NCBI GenBank assembly: GCA_014529385.2 | Contig: CM043962.1 | Location: 50,358,598-50,422,597 of the forward strand | DNA from: Adiantum capillus-veneris | Taxonomy: Eukaryota; Streptophyta; Polypodiopsida; Polypodiales; Pteridaceae | Direction of reading: 5' to 3' | DNA: 64,000 bases | In this document: in pieces, positions 24,591 to 36,500 of the stretch | How the letters are laid out: each line of letters starts with the position of its first letter | How positions within the stretch are numbered: position 1 is the stretch's first letter | Notes under the pieces: generated by a model | Databases searched by the model: none | Told to the model about the DNA's origin: nothing | Seen by the model: the letters and a program-made list of their open reading frames with translations, nothing else | Position numbers and translations under genes: made by a program

Positions 24591-25643
24591 TGTCAGGACA
24601 AGGGTCCTACGGGGCAAGGCCCAACCTAGGGGGTCAGGGACCTAGGCTAAGGGCCTGGACTGGACCACTGTGGACTGGGGATCTGCTTAGGGCAAGAGCT
24701 AGGAGCTAGGCCTATATAAGGGACGATGGGGAGGAGGATCCTATGTTTAGTTACCCTAGGTCTTATATGTGTATCAGAGCTCAGGGGGAGGGAGGAGCTA
24801 TGGAGGAAGGGGAGAAGCCATGGAGGAAGGGGAAGGAATTCGATGGAGTTCGATCGATTGCGTAGGCATGGTTTCTTTCTCTCTCTCTCCTCTCTCTTAG
24901 CAGTCTGGGGAACTCGTGGAAACCATGGACATGACCCCTTGCAGATACGAAGATGAAGAGGACGAAGTCGACGTCGGCACGAAGCTGTGGGAGCACTTGC
25001 TTGCACAGGGCTGTGGGAGCGCATGCTTGCAGTGGAGTAGGAGCCTCGACATGCCAAGAAACATGGCATGAGCCCTTACATGCAGGGAGGGGTCGAAGTC
25101 GACCTGCAAGATATTTCACCGCTAGGGACTGGTTGGGTTCGTCGCCCTGGGCCACGGCGGAAAAGTCGTCATGTCGCTAGGGGCTGAAAAACCCTGTAAC
25201 GCCCGCCATCGCCCTGCGTATCTCGGCGCAGTCGGCCCGTCATCGCTGCCACTGAGTCACTCTATTTTTGGTACTAAGGCACCCTATTTTGGCCTCCCCC
25301 TACTTTATTTTAAGCCCGTATTCTCATGGAGGAGCAGGACCGCAAGGCACATGCAAAGGTTCCCAAGGGACATAAGGATATGAAGGCATTGTAGCGGTGT
25401 TCTCCTCTTGCGTTGTCACCATCGCAGTCGGCCATAGCCGCTGTAGCAAAACCATATATATATATTATTATTATTCCTTTCTTTGCCCTACCGAGCTAAG
25501 GGTTTTGGCCGATGGGTAGTATTCGGGCTCATTTAAGCCATGCGAGCTTGACCAAGCCACAGGAAACTCGCATCCACAGTGCATATATGCATAAGATCAT
25601 CAGTCGATGGTTAAGAAAGTGCTTGACCTCGGACACGAACACA
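24591..25643 (+). mobile_element. Candidate LTR with TATA box and degenerate PBS
   Basis: The chromovirus RT is cut at the start of TGTCAGGACAAGG. A canonical TATATAAG lies 122 bp in (24,713-24,720), followed by GC-rich sequence. Near 25,646 TGGATTATCAGG resembles a decayed initiator-tRNA PBS (usual form TGGTATCAGAGC), just after ACGAACACA. This fits a 1.05 kb 5' LTR with no internal domain following, or a solo LTR. Several overlapping ORFs here (24,647-25,383) run in all frames because of low stop density and show no motif. Confidence 0.45.
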
Positions 25644-25696
25644 AATGGATTATCAGGTTTGCAACTTCAAGTTCTTGCAATTTTCATTGGTTTTGC

Positions 25697-25874
25697 ATGA
25701 GTTGGAGTCTAATTTGGAAATTGGAGTTTATAGAAAATGGGGAGTTGACTCCTTCTGGCTATAACGAGCATGCATTTCTATTTGTATTGCACGTGCTGGC
25801 CAATACCGTGGCTGAGCCCTGCATTTGCTTCTCCATGGAGTGACTTGCACTCTAGAGCCCCCCCTCATGCAACC
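25697..25874 (+). repeat. 180-bp dispersed direct repeat, copy 1
   Basis: The sequence from GAGTTGGAGTCTAA to CCTCATGCAACC recurs at 28,469-28,646 with about 90% identity by eye. No coding motif. It suggests that the intervening 2.6 kb was duplicated or that both are fragments of one repeat family. Confidence 0.75.
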
Positions 25875-27287
25875 TATTGTTTGAGAAGTTTCTACTTCAT
25901 GAATAGGCTTAGATAATGATCTATTCATTAAAGGAATCCTTGGGTGTGTGTGTTTGTCTTTGCTTCATTGCATGGTACAGGGAATGATTCTTCTTGACAT
26001 ATAATGAATATTGGTATATGGAATACCTACTTGTTGTATTATTGAAGCATGAAACCAAATAAGTTCTATGACAAAAATCTTTTGGCTTAACTTCATTGAA
26101 TGGTAATAGAATTGAGGTTTTTTTTTTTGTTTTTTTTTGTTCAACACAGCTAAGTTTGAGACTTGGAGTAGTTATGGTCTATGCGATGGAATCCTCAAAC
26201 CTCCTGTGGAGGGTCTGAGTTAGAGATGGCATATACGGTTATTTTTTGAAAAATTGACTAAAGTATAAACAAGATTGTGCATGATTTTTTTCAGTTATAG
26301 ATGTTTGTATAAAACTTGGTAGTAGACACTAGCATCTTTTCTTTGGGGAAATTTAACACAAATATGATCCTTCAAACAGAGTTTATTTTACAGGTGTGAA
26401 CTAGGTCTACAGGTGTGACATGGATAACAACTATATCCAGTTTTGACACGTGCAACACGCACATACATAGCTAGTTTACTGAATGTTTTTGTGTGAATGC
26501 AGGTAACAACTGGATCCTTCTCACGGTAGATGTATTGAAAGCTCATCTCAAAGGGTGGACACACAGAAAAACAAATTAATATATCGATTTGTAATGATCA
26601 AAGATCAAATGTCTGATCTAAATGACAATATTATCTGTTAGATACAGAACATTGTATTGCTGTGTATGAAATGTTATTTGAGTTTTATGACATCTTGTTT
26701 TAAAATATTACTATCTAATGTATTATTTAATACAATTGTCCAAGTATGGTTCAATTATGAGGAAATTTTCATACTTAAACACACACATTTTGCCTACTAG
26801 TCTTTGGCGGACTAGTGCCATACTTAACAAATTTATCAAATAATAATTTAGCTACTCCAATTTATCCTGACTTCAATCAAACGGTTTTTTTCAGGATATG
26901 GGTATTCATACTCTAAGAATTGGATTTCCTGCTCTCTGGTCTAATTATTCCTTAGGAATTGGAGTGCTTAATGTCTATTATTAATAGCTTGACTGAACTA
27001 ATCCAAAGGGATGTGTCGGGGCTCTTTAGCTCCTAAATTGGTCAAGTTAATACATGTTATATTATTACTAGCTTGATCCACCCAATCCAAATGGATGGGA
27101 TGGGGCTCTCAGCTCCTAAATTGGCCAATCACCTACATACTTACACATATCCATATACTGTAATCAATGTCCACCCTCGAGAGCTGTGGAATTTCAAGTG
27201 GTCTGTATCTTTCAGGATCGGAGTAGTGTATAGTAACCACCATGACGACATAGTTCACAAATTTGGGGTGACACATCAACCAAAAGC
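25875..27287. other. Non-coding AT-rich stretch
   Basis: No domain or structured repeat is recognised. Only short T runs near 26,120 and scattered motif-free ORFs. Confidence 0.4.
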
Positions 27288-27309
27288 ATGAGATGTCAAG
27301 TATGTAGTT

Positions 27310-27535
27310 TTCATAGTACCATACTCTCCTCCCTGGAGGACCCCTTTACCATACAACAATTGGCTACTCTTAAATCTAAACCCAGTTCAACACATTACAG
27401 ATGGGTATTCTCGCATCTAAACCATACTCTCTTCCCTGGAGGACCCTTTATGGGTATTCCTACATCTAAACCCGGCTCAACACATTACAAAAGGGTATTC
27501 ATGCATCTAACCCTTTTTAACACAGTACGGGTGAT
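27310..27535 (+). repeat. Irregular tandem repeats with CATCTAAACCC core
   Basis: The phrase GGGTATTC-N-CATCTAAACC(C) occurs at about 27,403, 27,450 and 27,497, ACCATACTCTC-TCCCTGGAGGACC at about 27,318 and 27,420, and TCAACACATTACA at about 27,389 and 27,477. These are overlapping degenerate tandem duplications. The CTAAACCC core resembles plant telomere repeat units but is widely spaced and probably not telomeric. Confidence 0.5.
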
Positions 27536-27592
27536 TGAGTTATAAACATGGAAATTTTTAGGAAGCATTTACTACAATTGGGTGGGGATTGG

Positions 27593-27624
27593 TCCACTTG
27601 GTGGACCATCCTCCACCAAGTGGA
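27593..27624 (+). repeat. Perfect 12-bp inverted repeat (stem-loop), copy 1
   Basis: TCCACTTGGTGG and CCACCAAGTGGA flank an 8-nt loop. Almost the same stem-loop lies directly after the Penelope RT stop at 37,042-37,073, and in both places it is followed by GGATGGGGGA and an AC array. It may mark the 3' end of an older copy of that element, though no RT similarity is found upstream of it. Confidence 0.6.
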
Positions 27625-27665
27625 TCTCTTCTCTAGGATGGGGGACGTTCACACACGTGCGCGCG

Positions 27666-28465
27666 CACACACACACACACACACACTATATCTAGATGAC
27701 AGACAGTGGCTGGTTTATCACACAGACATAGTAGCTATCCTCTGGTGAGGTTAAATCGCACACTTTCCTAATAATATAAGGTTTTATAGGAGTTCCCCTA
27801 CGTGTAAGCTGCTGTACCAAGCCAATATAAAGCTATACACACTACGGCCATGGTCACTTGCCAAGTAACAAAAAGCATATTCTTAGCAATTTCTTGTTCT
27901 AGTTTGGGCAACCAAACTTATTTGACTATCTTAATTACATGAATGCACTCCCTTGGTTTCTCTATCCCAAACTCCAAGTATCCAGATGCATGTCCAATTT
28001 TGGAATATATACCTATACACGTCGTATGGCCTTTCATGAGATAGAACTCACAATGGCCTCACCTACATGAGCCTTGTTTTAGATAATTTTTAAATGATAC
28101 AACCTACATATAATACTTAGCATATGGCATTCCCTACACACAAAATTTCCAGCCTATTACACACATACACACATGGAGCACATGCAATAGAGTAACTGCT
28201 TGCTTGCAAGATATAATGTTCATGTTTCTTCACACATACCCTATCGTTGTTCTCAGCCTACCGGGATCACCCTCGCATGATCTAATCCACAAGATCCATG
28301 GCTGGTGTTCTGCAGCTAATCCTTGACAGGGGCGATTGTGATGGATTGGTGTATAAAAACCCTTTGGTATGCCTCACTCCACACACACATAGACACACAC
28401 ACACACACACTGCATAGATCTCAAGAGAAGGAAAATGGGGATGTTTATAGAGCTCCTAACTTTTG
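27666..28465. other. Non-coding, AC microsatellites
   Basis: AC arrays at about 27,666-27,687 and 28,382-28,410. No coding motif or long repeat otherwise. Confidence 0.5.
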
Positions 28466-28468
28466 ATG

Positions 28469-28646
28469 AGCTGGAGTCTACCTAACTTGGAAATTGGAAT
28501 TTATAGAAAATGGGCAGTTGACTCCTTCTGGCTATAACGAGCCTGCATTTCTATTTGTATTGCACGTGCTGGCTAATACCATGGCTGAGCTCTGCATTTG
28601 CTGCTCCATGGAGAAACTTGCACTCTGGAGCCCCCCTCATGCAACC
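28469..28646 (+). repeat. 180-bp dispersed direct repeat, copy 2
   Basis: Copy of 25,697-25,874, with the same order of phrases (GACTCCTTCTGGCTATAACGAG, then TTGCACGTGCTGGC). It is followed by a C tract (28,735-28,757) and AC arrays. Confidence 0.75.
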
Positions 28647-28734
28647 ATCGTCATACCTTTGTGAGCAAAAAATTACCCAATGCTCTGGCTTGTATCAGAT
28701 GTCACGTATGCTTCTCTGCAAGCTGTCTTGAAGA

Positions 28735-28916
28735 CCCCCCCCCCCCCCCCCCCCCCCTCCCCCCCACCACACACACACACACACACACATGTTCTGTCCC
28801 TCTCTTCTCCGCTCTCATGCCATGCTAGGAATGGTATGTACCAGGAAATCCCTATGGATTGACTTTGCATTTTTCACTTGGCAGGGGAAATTCAACATGC
28901 ACACACCCCAAACATA

Positions 28917-28948
<32 letters not shown>
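28735..28948. repeat. C homopolymer and AC arrays
   Basis: Twenty-three C residues (28,735-28,757), one T, seven more C, then AC at about 28,771-28,790 and again at 28,917-28,948. The proline/histidine ORFs over them are artefacts. Confidence 0.85.
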
Positions 28949-28949
<1 letters not shown>

Positions 28950-29937
28950 GACTAGCGCCCAAGCTTCCTCATCCATAACATATTCAGATCCCTCACATTC
29001 TGGAGTACACATTTGGACATGCATACATAGGTCTTGACTTAGACAAACCTATATGCAAGGTGGACATGATGGTGAAGAAAGCAGGTAAACGCAACCAGCA
29101 AATGGCAGCATTTAATGAACCCTGTTTCATCAATACTCGGATTTTCCTTGGATGAAAGAGTGCATGCATGATCATCAAGGAATTTTTTCCTTGCTTAGGC
29201 TCATTCACCTAAGGAATCATTGATCTTATTTGAGTATCATGATGGTCTTCGGCATGACACTCACACAGGTTGCCATGGAGATGCTCTCATCAGGTAGGTG
29301 TTTTCACCTACTTAGAATGGCTTTGATAATTTGTTAGTTTAATCATTTTAAAACCAAACAATAGTTTAGGTTGCATACTAATAAAAAGCCAACAACATTA
29401 AATGCACTCTTTATGATAATTATGGTTTTTTGATACCTATCAGTAAACACCTTATGGATTGTGAGATTGGTAGCGTACTAGTGATGATAAAACTTTATAA
29501 ACCTTGTCTTAAACCATGTGGTAGTTGGCAAGCATATGCTCATGCACAATCTTTTTTTGGAATATATGAAGTTGTGCCTACATCTTTTGATTTGGAAAAA
29601 TAGCTCAGAGAAAATTGTGTGTACTATTGCAAAACTCGATACCTTGTTCTTGTATAAACCTAAATGATACTTTTTCTCCTAAAACAATCACGTTAGACTC
29701 AATTAAGTATGTTTTTGGGATTCATGAAGGTTGTGTTATCCACTTTTTTTAAAATTGGGTATATAAAACAGGAGCATTGGAACACAGGATATAAGTTGGC
29801 CTTGGGTATGAGGATATGCTGGGTTGCAAAGTAATTGATTATGTCTTGCAAAGGGTTTTTATGGCTTGACCTTAATCCTCTTGTGGCTTGACCTTAATCC
29901 TCTTGACCTTAATGATTAAAGTTTTTATTGGTTGTCT

Positions 29938-29984
<47 letters not shown>

Positions 29985-30021
29985 ATATATGACACACATG
30001 CCACACTTTATCTGGTTTTTT

Positions 30022-30084
<63 letters not shown>
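28949..30084. other. Non-coding stretch ending in AC and CT arrays
   Basis: Motif-free sequence up to 29,938; then AC 29,940-29,980, CT about 30,026-30,056 and AC 30,056-30,084, leading directly into the Penelope-like element's first terminal repeat. Confidence 0.5.
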
Positions 30085-30087
<3 letters not shown>

Positions 30088-30666
30088 GTATGGAACATAG
30101 GATGCATGATAACCAACACACTGGGATAGTACACACATCCACCCCCACTCAATTCCCAACCCACACACCCATGCTTATAGGGTCAATCCCTCTCTCTAGG
30201 CTCAACTCTCTATACTGTATTTTTTAAGATCTGCTCCTTGCTTACCATACTCGACTCAATGCCTGCTTATGTGAAGTATAAACACATCTTGTGAGACACA
30301 CACACACACACACACACACATGCAATAAGACAACAAACACGGGGAGATATTATGAACACACAACCACACAACACACACGTGCTTACATGTTACCAAAGGT
30401 TTTGCTAACATGTTTTTTCTAAAACCTGACATAGGAAAAAACATCATTGACGGATGATTGATAGAAAAACGGATATCTCAAAAGCAGGATGAGATGATGG
30501 ATTTCAAAGCCAGAAACCGCCCCCCTTTTTTTTACGTCTGGCACAGATAAGCCCCTTAATTTGTAATTTATTTGGTAACTTGGCCTCCATATGCATGTAA
30601 GCATCTTTGACTGTATCAGGTTTTCATTGACATGGAATATAAAAACACTACAAAAAATCAAATAAA
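30085..30666 (+). repeat. PLE terminal direct repeat, upstream copy
   Basis: It matches 37,120-37,757 from AATGTATGGAACATAGG to TCAAATAAA with few substitutions. It contains an AC array (30,296-30,319). The downstream copy has longer AC and a tandem duplication of about 42 bp not present here. As in other Penelope elements this copy probably is the end of a 5'-truncated neighbour. Confidence 0.85.
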
Positions 30667-31352
30667 CTAGTTTTTATTCACTGAGTACACGGACCCAAAG
30701 GTAATCACCGGCACAACTACAATGTAATGGCTAAAAACGTTCACTCTATAGTAAATGGCTCACTCATGAAGGAGATGTTAACTTGTGCTATATCAATTTG
30801 TAAATTGATAATAAGACTTGATGCCACTCACGCAGGTCATAATTATAAGGCCAGAGAACCCCTTTCGGCGTTTATTTTTCATTTGTAAATATTGGCATGG
30901 ACAAGCCGTGAGAAATTTAAAGTTGTTATGTAACCTGGTTCAAAGCTAGTATACCTTGAGTCGTCCAAACCCCAAGTAATCCGGTGTTAAAAGAAAGAGT
31001 ACAAACCCCAAGTAATCTGGTGTTAACACGTAAACCGAGTAAGGTTTAAAACACTACATTTTCCTATGGCAAATGGCTAACTGGACAGTATATACATAGA
31101 AAAAGGTTTTTTTTAATGTATAAAGGCTGAAAAAAACCAACTTGCATAACAGCTTGCAGTATTAGATGAGCCGAATGCCAAAACTGGCAAAGTAGGAGAG
31201 ACCGGCTTTTAAGGCACCGTTCAACAAGCTTAGTATAAAACAGGACCAGTGCATCAGTTCTCGGATGCACCCTTTTGCAGGCTTTTTCGCTAAGGCAGCA
31301 AGCTTGGAAGAGTTTCGCTATTATCAGCAAACCATAGCGCTATTCACAACTC

Positions 31353-31600
<248 letters not shown>

Positions 31601-32149
31601 GCACACGCAAGCCAAGGCTGCAAGGCAAACTACACACGCACACACACACGTTACCGATACCAGGCAATACAGACAACCATTAGCTACAAGGCATAACGCA
31701 AGCAACGACAAATCACTCCAAGGAAAAACGCTGCGGATTATCCGGTTGTGCAACACAGCAACGTAAAAATTGAGTTTTTTGGTACCGAATCAAATTAATT
31801 GCCGAGGAGAACATGCACTTGAATAGTTAGAAAAATAACTGAGCCATAAGGCACACTGTGCGATTCACTAAAAAGCGTATTATAAACAGAGTAACAAAAG
31901 TACACAGTACTAAGCGAAAAATTCTTTTTTTGATACCATGTCTGGAGCAGTATCAATAGCATAACGAGGGTACCGGTTTCAAGTGGTGCATTACCTTGAG
32001 CACTAAGTGAGAAAGAGGAGCACTACAGATGGCTACTACAAGCAACATCCAGGTGATTTGATACAGAAAGCCTCAAATACAATTATGTATAAGCACTAAT
32101 AGTAAAAATGAAAAGTCTTTCTTATCAGTTTTTTGAATACTATTTAGCA

Positions 32150-33045
32150 TGAAAATATATCAAAGATGTATATGACAACCTCCTGTGAGGACAAATGTCA
32201 TTGTGTAAGACTGGATAAATAAAGGTCGTACAAACAAAATGCTGCCAAAATTTTCACAAATTAAGTATACGTATAAAGTATCGTGCTGACTTGTAAATCA
32301 TAAAGATAAGGGTGCCCCTAAGGCAACATTTAGTGTAGTATCTAAGAATGCTAAACATGTGTAACCATTTGCTTTATTTAATTAAAAAACAAATCTAGCA
32401 TCAATGATTGAAAAGAGCGCATACGACAACCTCCTGTGAGGACAGATGTCATCGTGTAAGAAAGTTTTTTTTGGACAAACCGGATGCTACCAAAATACTC
32501 ACATATTAAATATACTTAGAAAGTATCATGCGGATGTATGAACCATAGAGATAAGGGTGCCCATAAGGCAGCAGATGGTGTAAGATTTAAGAATGCTAAA
32601 CTCAGGCGTGTAACCATTGGGTTTTTTTTTATTACTACCTAGCATTAAGAGGTGTGAAAGAAGGTATATGCCAACTTCCCTTGTGCATAGATGTCATATA
32701 AGACTGCTAAATTTTGGAATTGTTAGTGAGAGTTTTGAGAACAACTGTTTTTATAAACAAGGAAGGTTTTTCCTTAGGTACTTTTCTTTAAGACTACTAT
32801 CTAATATAAGAATGAGTTAATGATTCAAATGGGGATATATGACAACCTCTTGTGAGGACAGATGTCATTGTATAAGACGGTTTTTTTAATAAAATGAACG
32901 GTTTTCAAATGAAATGCTGCCAAATTTTTCACAAATTAGATGTACTTATATCTTGGAAAGCATACTTAGAAACTATAAAGATAGGGCTGCCCTTATGGCA
33001 ACATCTAGTATAATATCTAAAGAATGCTCAACTCATAAGTTTAAT
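32150..33045 (+). repeat. Four tandem units with a conserved two-stem hairpin, PLE 5' region
   Basis: The phrase ATGACAACCTCCTGTGAGGACAGATGTCAT, split here as ATGACA-A-CCTC-CTGT-GAGG-ACAGA-TGTCAT, recurs at 32,172, 32,423, 32,668 and 32,839 (spacing 251, 245 and 171 bp). Outer arms ATGACA/TGTCAT and inner arms CCTC/GAGG pair in copies 1, 2 and 4 (copy 2 has one mismatch); copy 3 is decayed. Each unit also carries AATGCTGCCAAA and GATAAGGGTGCCC, then GGCAACAT. The units are about 70-80% alike by eye. They lie 0.65-1.35 kb upstream of the RT start, in the presumed 5' UTR. The loop does not fit hammerhead or HDV-like core sequences that I know. Confidence 0.75.
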
Positions 33046-33519
33046 CATTAGTGACAAACAGGGATACACGCAGACAGCTAGGATGAGCATCACTCGAGAT
33101 GTATTTAAGCTACAATAGATTTGGGACAAGCTCATGGCAGGCCATGAAGGAAAAAAGAGAACCAAGCCAGTAGCAATTAGGGACCCCATCTCCAAACCCT
33201 TTAAACCTATAAAAACTTTCACAGACTGTAATCGACCCTACTTACATAGACAAGCCAAGGAGAACATAACATATAACTAGGAGTAAGGTTGGGATCCAAG
33301 GGTGCGACATCGATAACAAGTAGTGGGGATTGCTTGATATACTTGTCACCCATTTAGTGCAAATTAATTAATTGTACTTGTGGTTGGTTGGCAGGTAAAG
33401 ATCCCCGCTTTCATCTACTAGGAGTTCCGGCTAAATGCTCCTACTTTTTCATGTATCAAAGTATCTTGTGATAAGTTTTATATCAAAAAGATTGTACTTT
33501 GCTTTGGTCTTTACACAAC

Positions 33520-36500
33520 ATGGTAAGTGCAAACAGTATTTAAGTTCTCTTAGTATATGATTCTAAATGATGGGATTTTTCAATCAAACACACACACAAT
33601 TTTCCCAGGATACCTTTGGTCGGGTATCCATCATATACTAAGGAAACTTAGTACGATTTGTTTCATGAGAAATAATTGTTGGCTTATTAATTGTATTGTG
33701 ATTTATTCAGCCTTTTTGGATTCCATCTCTCACCCGTCTAGGATATGGAATAGAAGAAGGAATTCCTGTTCCACCCGTTGGTACACAATGTATAATTTCT
33801 CGTTTCAAAGGTGTGGAATTTCACAAAAAATTGATGGACTTTGAAAAACAAGCTTTAAGCTCCCACTCTATATCGGTATTAAACACTGCTTCTATAAATG
33901 ACTGGCTCTCCTTATTGATTCTTTCCAGAAAAGAGAAGGATAAGCTTCTAGAGGCCTTTAATACCTTCTTAGCTAAGCTACCCATTATTGACGCACAAGA
34001 TAGTTCAGATCTTGATTTTTATTTTACTTCTCTACCCACTATTGTAAACAAGTTATATTTTATCAATAACCTTCCAACAGTGCCTATAGAAATCAAGCAC
34101 TCAAAAAAGGTGATTAATCCTGTTCTTGATCTAGACCTATTGGAGGAAGAAGAGAAGGAAGCTCTCAACTTCTTAGCAGATTCAAATAGTGCATCCCCCG
34201 AATGAGCTATTTCTAAACTCTTTTCAGAGGTAATCCCTTTACTACCACCTAGGCAGGTTGAGTTGGATGCTATTCGACTTGAACATAAGCTTTGGGATTA
34301 TGAAATTTTAAACCATCGGGCACCTTTTACAATTTCCTCTCTAGGGTTATTGTGTAGTATTCCCACGGACATTGTTGAGCAGTGTAAAACTTTAGCCTTA
34401 CACTCCAAGCACCTTTTGGCACAAGATGTTCTCTTCGAGCTCAAACAAGTCAAATTATCCGATGTCGATTGTAAAAAATGCCCAAGCTCTTCAATCATTG
34501 CTCGCACCAAGGGACTCTCTCTTATGGACATGGCTAAGGATCAAAAACGATTTCTGAGAAACTATTGGAATTCATATAGACCCTTCCTTAAATGCCAGTC
34601 CAAAAGGGTGGATCCAAACTCCAATTGTTCCTCTTGAATCATTTGGTTTGATCAGTTTTTGTGGTACGTATTCCAGAATTTACCAAGGTTTTTTCAATTT
34701 TCATCCGGACCTGCCCAGGTTTATGCCTTTATTGCATGGGTTGCTTCGTTTCCAACTGAATTAAGGCATGCGGTAATCATCTATTATCAATTTCATGAAC
34801 AGATGCTAGAAGCAGCTAAAGGATTGGTCCTATACACACCTGGGACACCACTTCTTCAAAAGATACACAATACACCCGTTTCCAATAGAATTGAAACCCT
34901 ACTCAAACCTCCCAAAGGAAAGGAGCAACTAAAGAAGATCACACACACACACCAAGCAGCATGGCGTCAACAAGCAAGAAGCCAAGGCAATTCAGAGGAT
35001 CTGAAGATTATGGGGATACTCCCAAAGCACTTGAATACCCAAATTCCAAAGACCAGGTACGTCTACTTATCACAAGAAATAATGGATTATTACATTTTGA
35101 ACGCAATGTTAAGATGCATGGAAGATTTGTTCATATATTGTTTTGTAACAAATTTATGGACTTTATTAATCCTCATAAGTTTTTTCAAACGTTGATAAAT
35201 GATTTTCACAATCATAAAGACCTGTCTAAGATGAGGATTTGCTTTGGTTGGAAATATACAGAAAACTTGAACCATACTCTATACAAATCATCTTCTGTGT
35301 TCGCCCAAGAAATTGATGAAACACAAACATGTGGGTGTTTGACTCATAAAAGTTTTTCCAACTTTTTGGTTAACTTAGAACCTTTTGGAAGACATGTTAT
35401 CACCACTAACCCTAGCATAGCTAGACATAAAACTTTCCAAGAGTTTATCAAGAAAGGGTTAAATCACATACCATTAATACCAGTAAACCCTAAGTCCATA
35501 ATAAAGAACTTAGCAATGTGCAGAAGACATTATGTAACCTTTTAGAATGTGAGGATAGTAAAACTCATTACAAATATATCCAAGGTTCAGTTAATGAAAT
35601 GTTTTCCCAAAGATTTCCCTTTTATAGGCAAAACCAAACTCCCTGGTACAAGAACACAGATTTGATGGATGAAATAAAATATATTTTACAATTTTTATTT
35701 ATATGCGGACTTGATAAACTTTCACAAACTCCAGTATTCATATGTAAGAAACTCATTCAGTTAGCAGCAAAGAAAAGGCTAGAAATCCCCGAATTCCGTC
35801 TTCTTTCTTCATAAGAGGAGGAAATTTGCCAGGCCATAGGATCTTATACCCAAGAGATTGGGTTAGATACACCATCTATGTCCTCTCTCCCATATCTTAT
35901 GGGAAATTTTAAAATCCATAAAATGAATTTCAGATGGATCACTAATGCGCATAATTGTGTATTTACTCCTGCTACAACCATAATCACTAAATTACTCAAA
36001 GGACTAATACAAGGTTTACAGAGTACACCAAAACTATACATAAAAAGATACAATTGTTTTTTGGAACACAAACTAATGGATATTGGATGATTAACGATTA
36101 GTACGATTTTTTGATTAATCTACCAAAGCGTATTACAAACATTCATTCCTTTGATATAACATCTTGTTATGAGGCTATCCCTCATAAAGGCACGCATGGT
36201 CTGCTCGAGGTTCTAGACAACATTGTTAAACTCGTAAAAACTATGAAATATCTTGGATTTAAGAAATGCCGCAAACAAATTGTGCTTACCAAAAAGAAAA
36301 GAGAAGTGGTCTGGACATTTGAGTGTTTACATAACATCAATGAGTTTGTTCTTGATAATTTCTTTACAAAATTAGGCACACATATTTATCGCCAGGAGAA
36401 GGGTATACCAATGGGATATAATTGTTCATCATTATGGTGTAATCTATATTTAGCATGGTATGAAATTGAGTACATAAAAAAGCTATCTCGGATTACACAA

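Noticed and set aside
24647-25383. Overlapping ORFs of 62-140 codons near 25 kb as a host gene
   Set aside because: They overlap in five frames in GC-rich, stop-poor sequence of a likely LTR, with no domain.
27340-27535. Telomeric repeat tract at CATCTAAACCC phrases
   Set aside because: The phrases are 40-60 bp apart and part of longer degenerate repeats, not tandem CCCTAAA.
32150-33045. Hammerhead or HDV-like ribozyme in the PLE repeats
   Set aside because: The CTGATGA...GAAA core is absent, and apart from a short GGCAACAT resemblance the HDV pairing pattern is not seen. I keep it as an unassigned structure.
33557-33844. Separate upstream gene before the PLE RT
   Set aside because: The PLE-like frame itself is open over most of this stretch from 33,711 in another phase, and the ORF has no motif.
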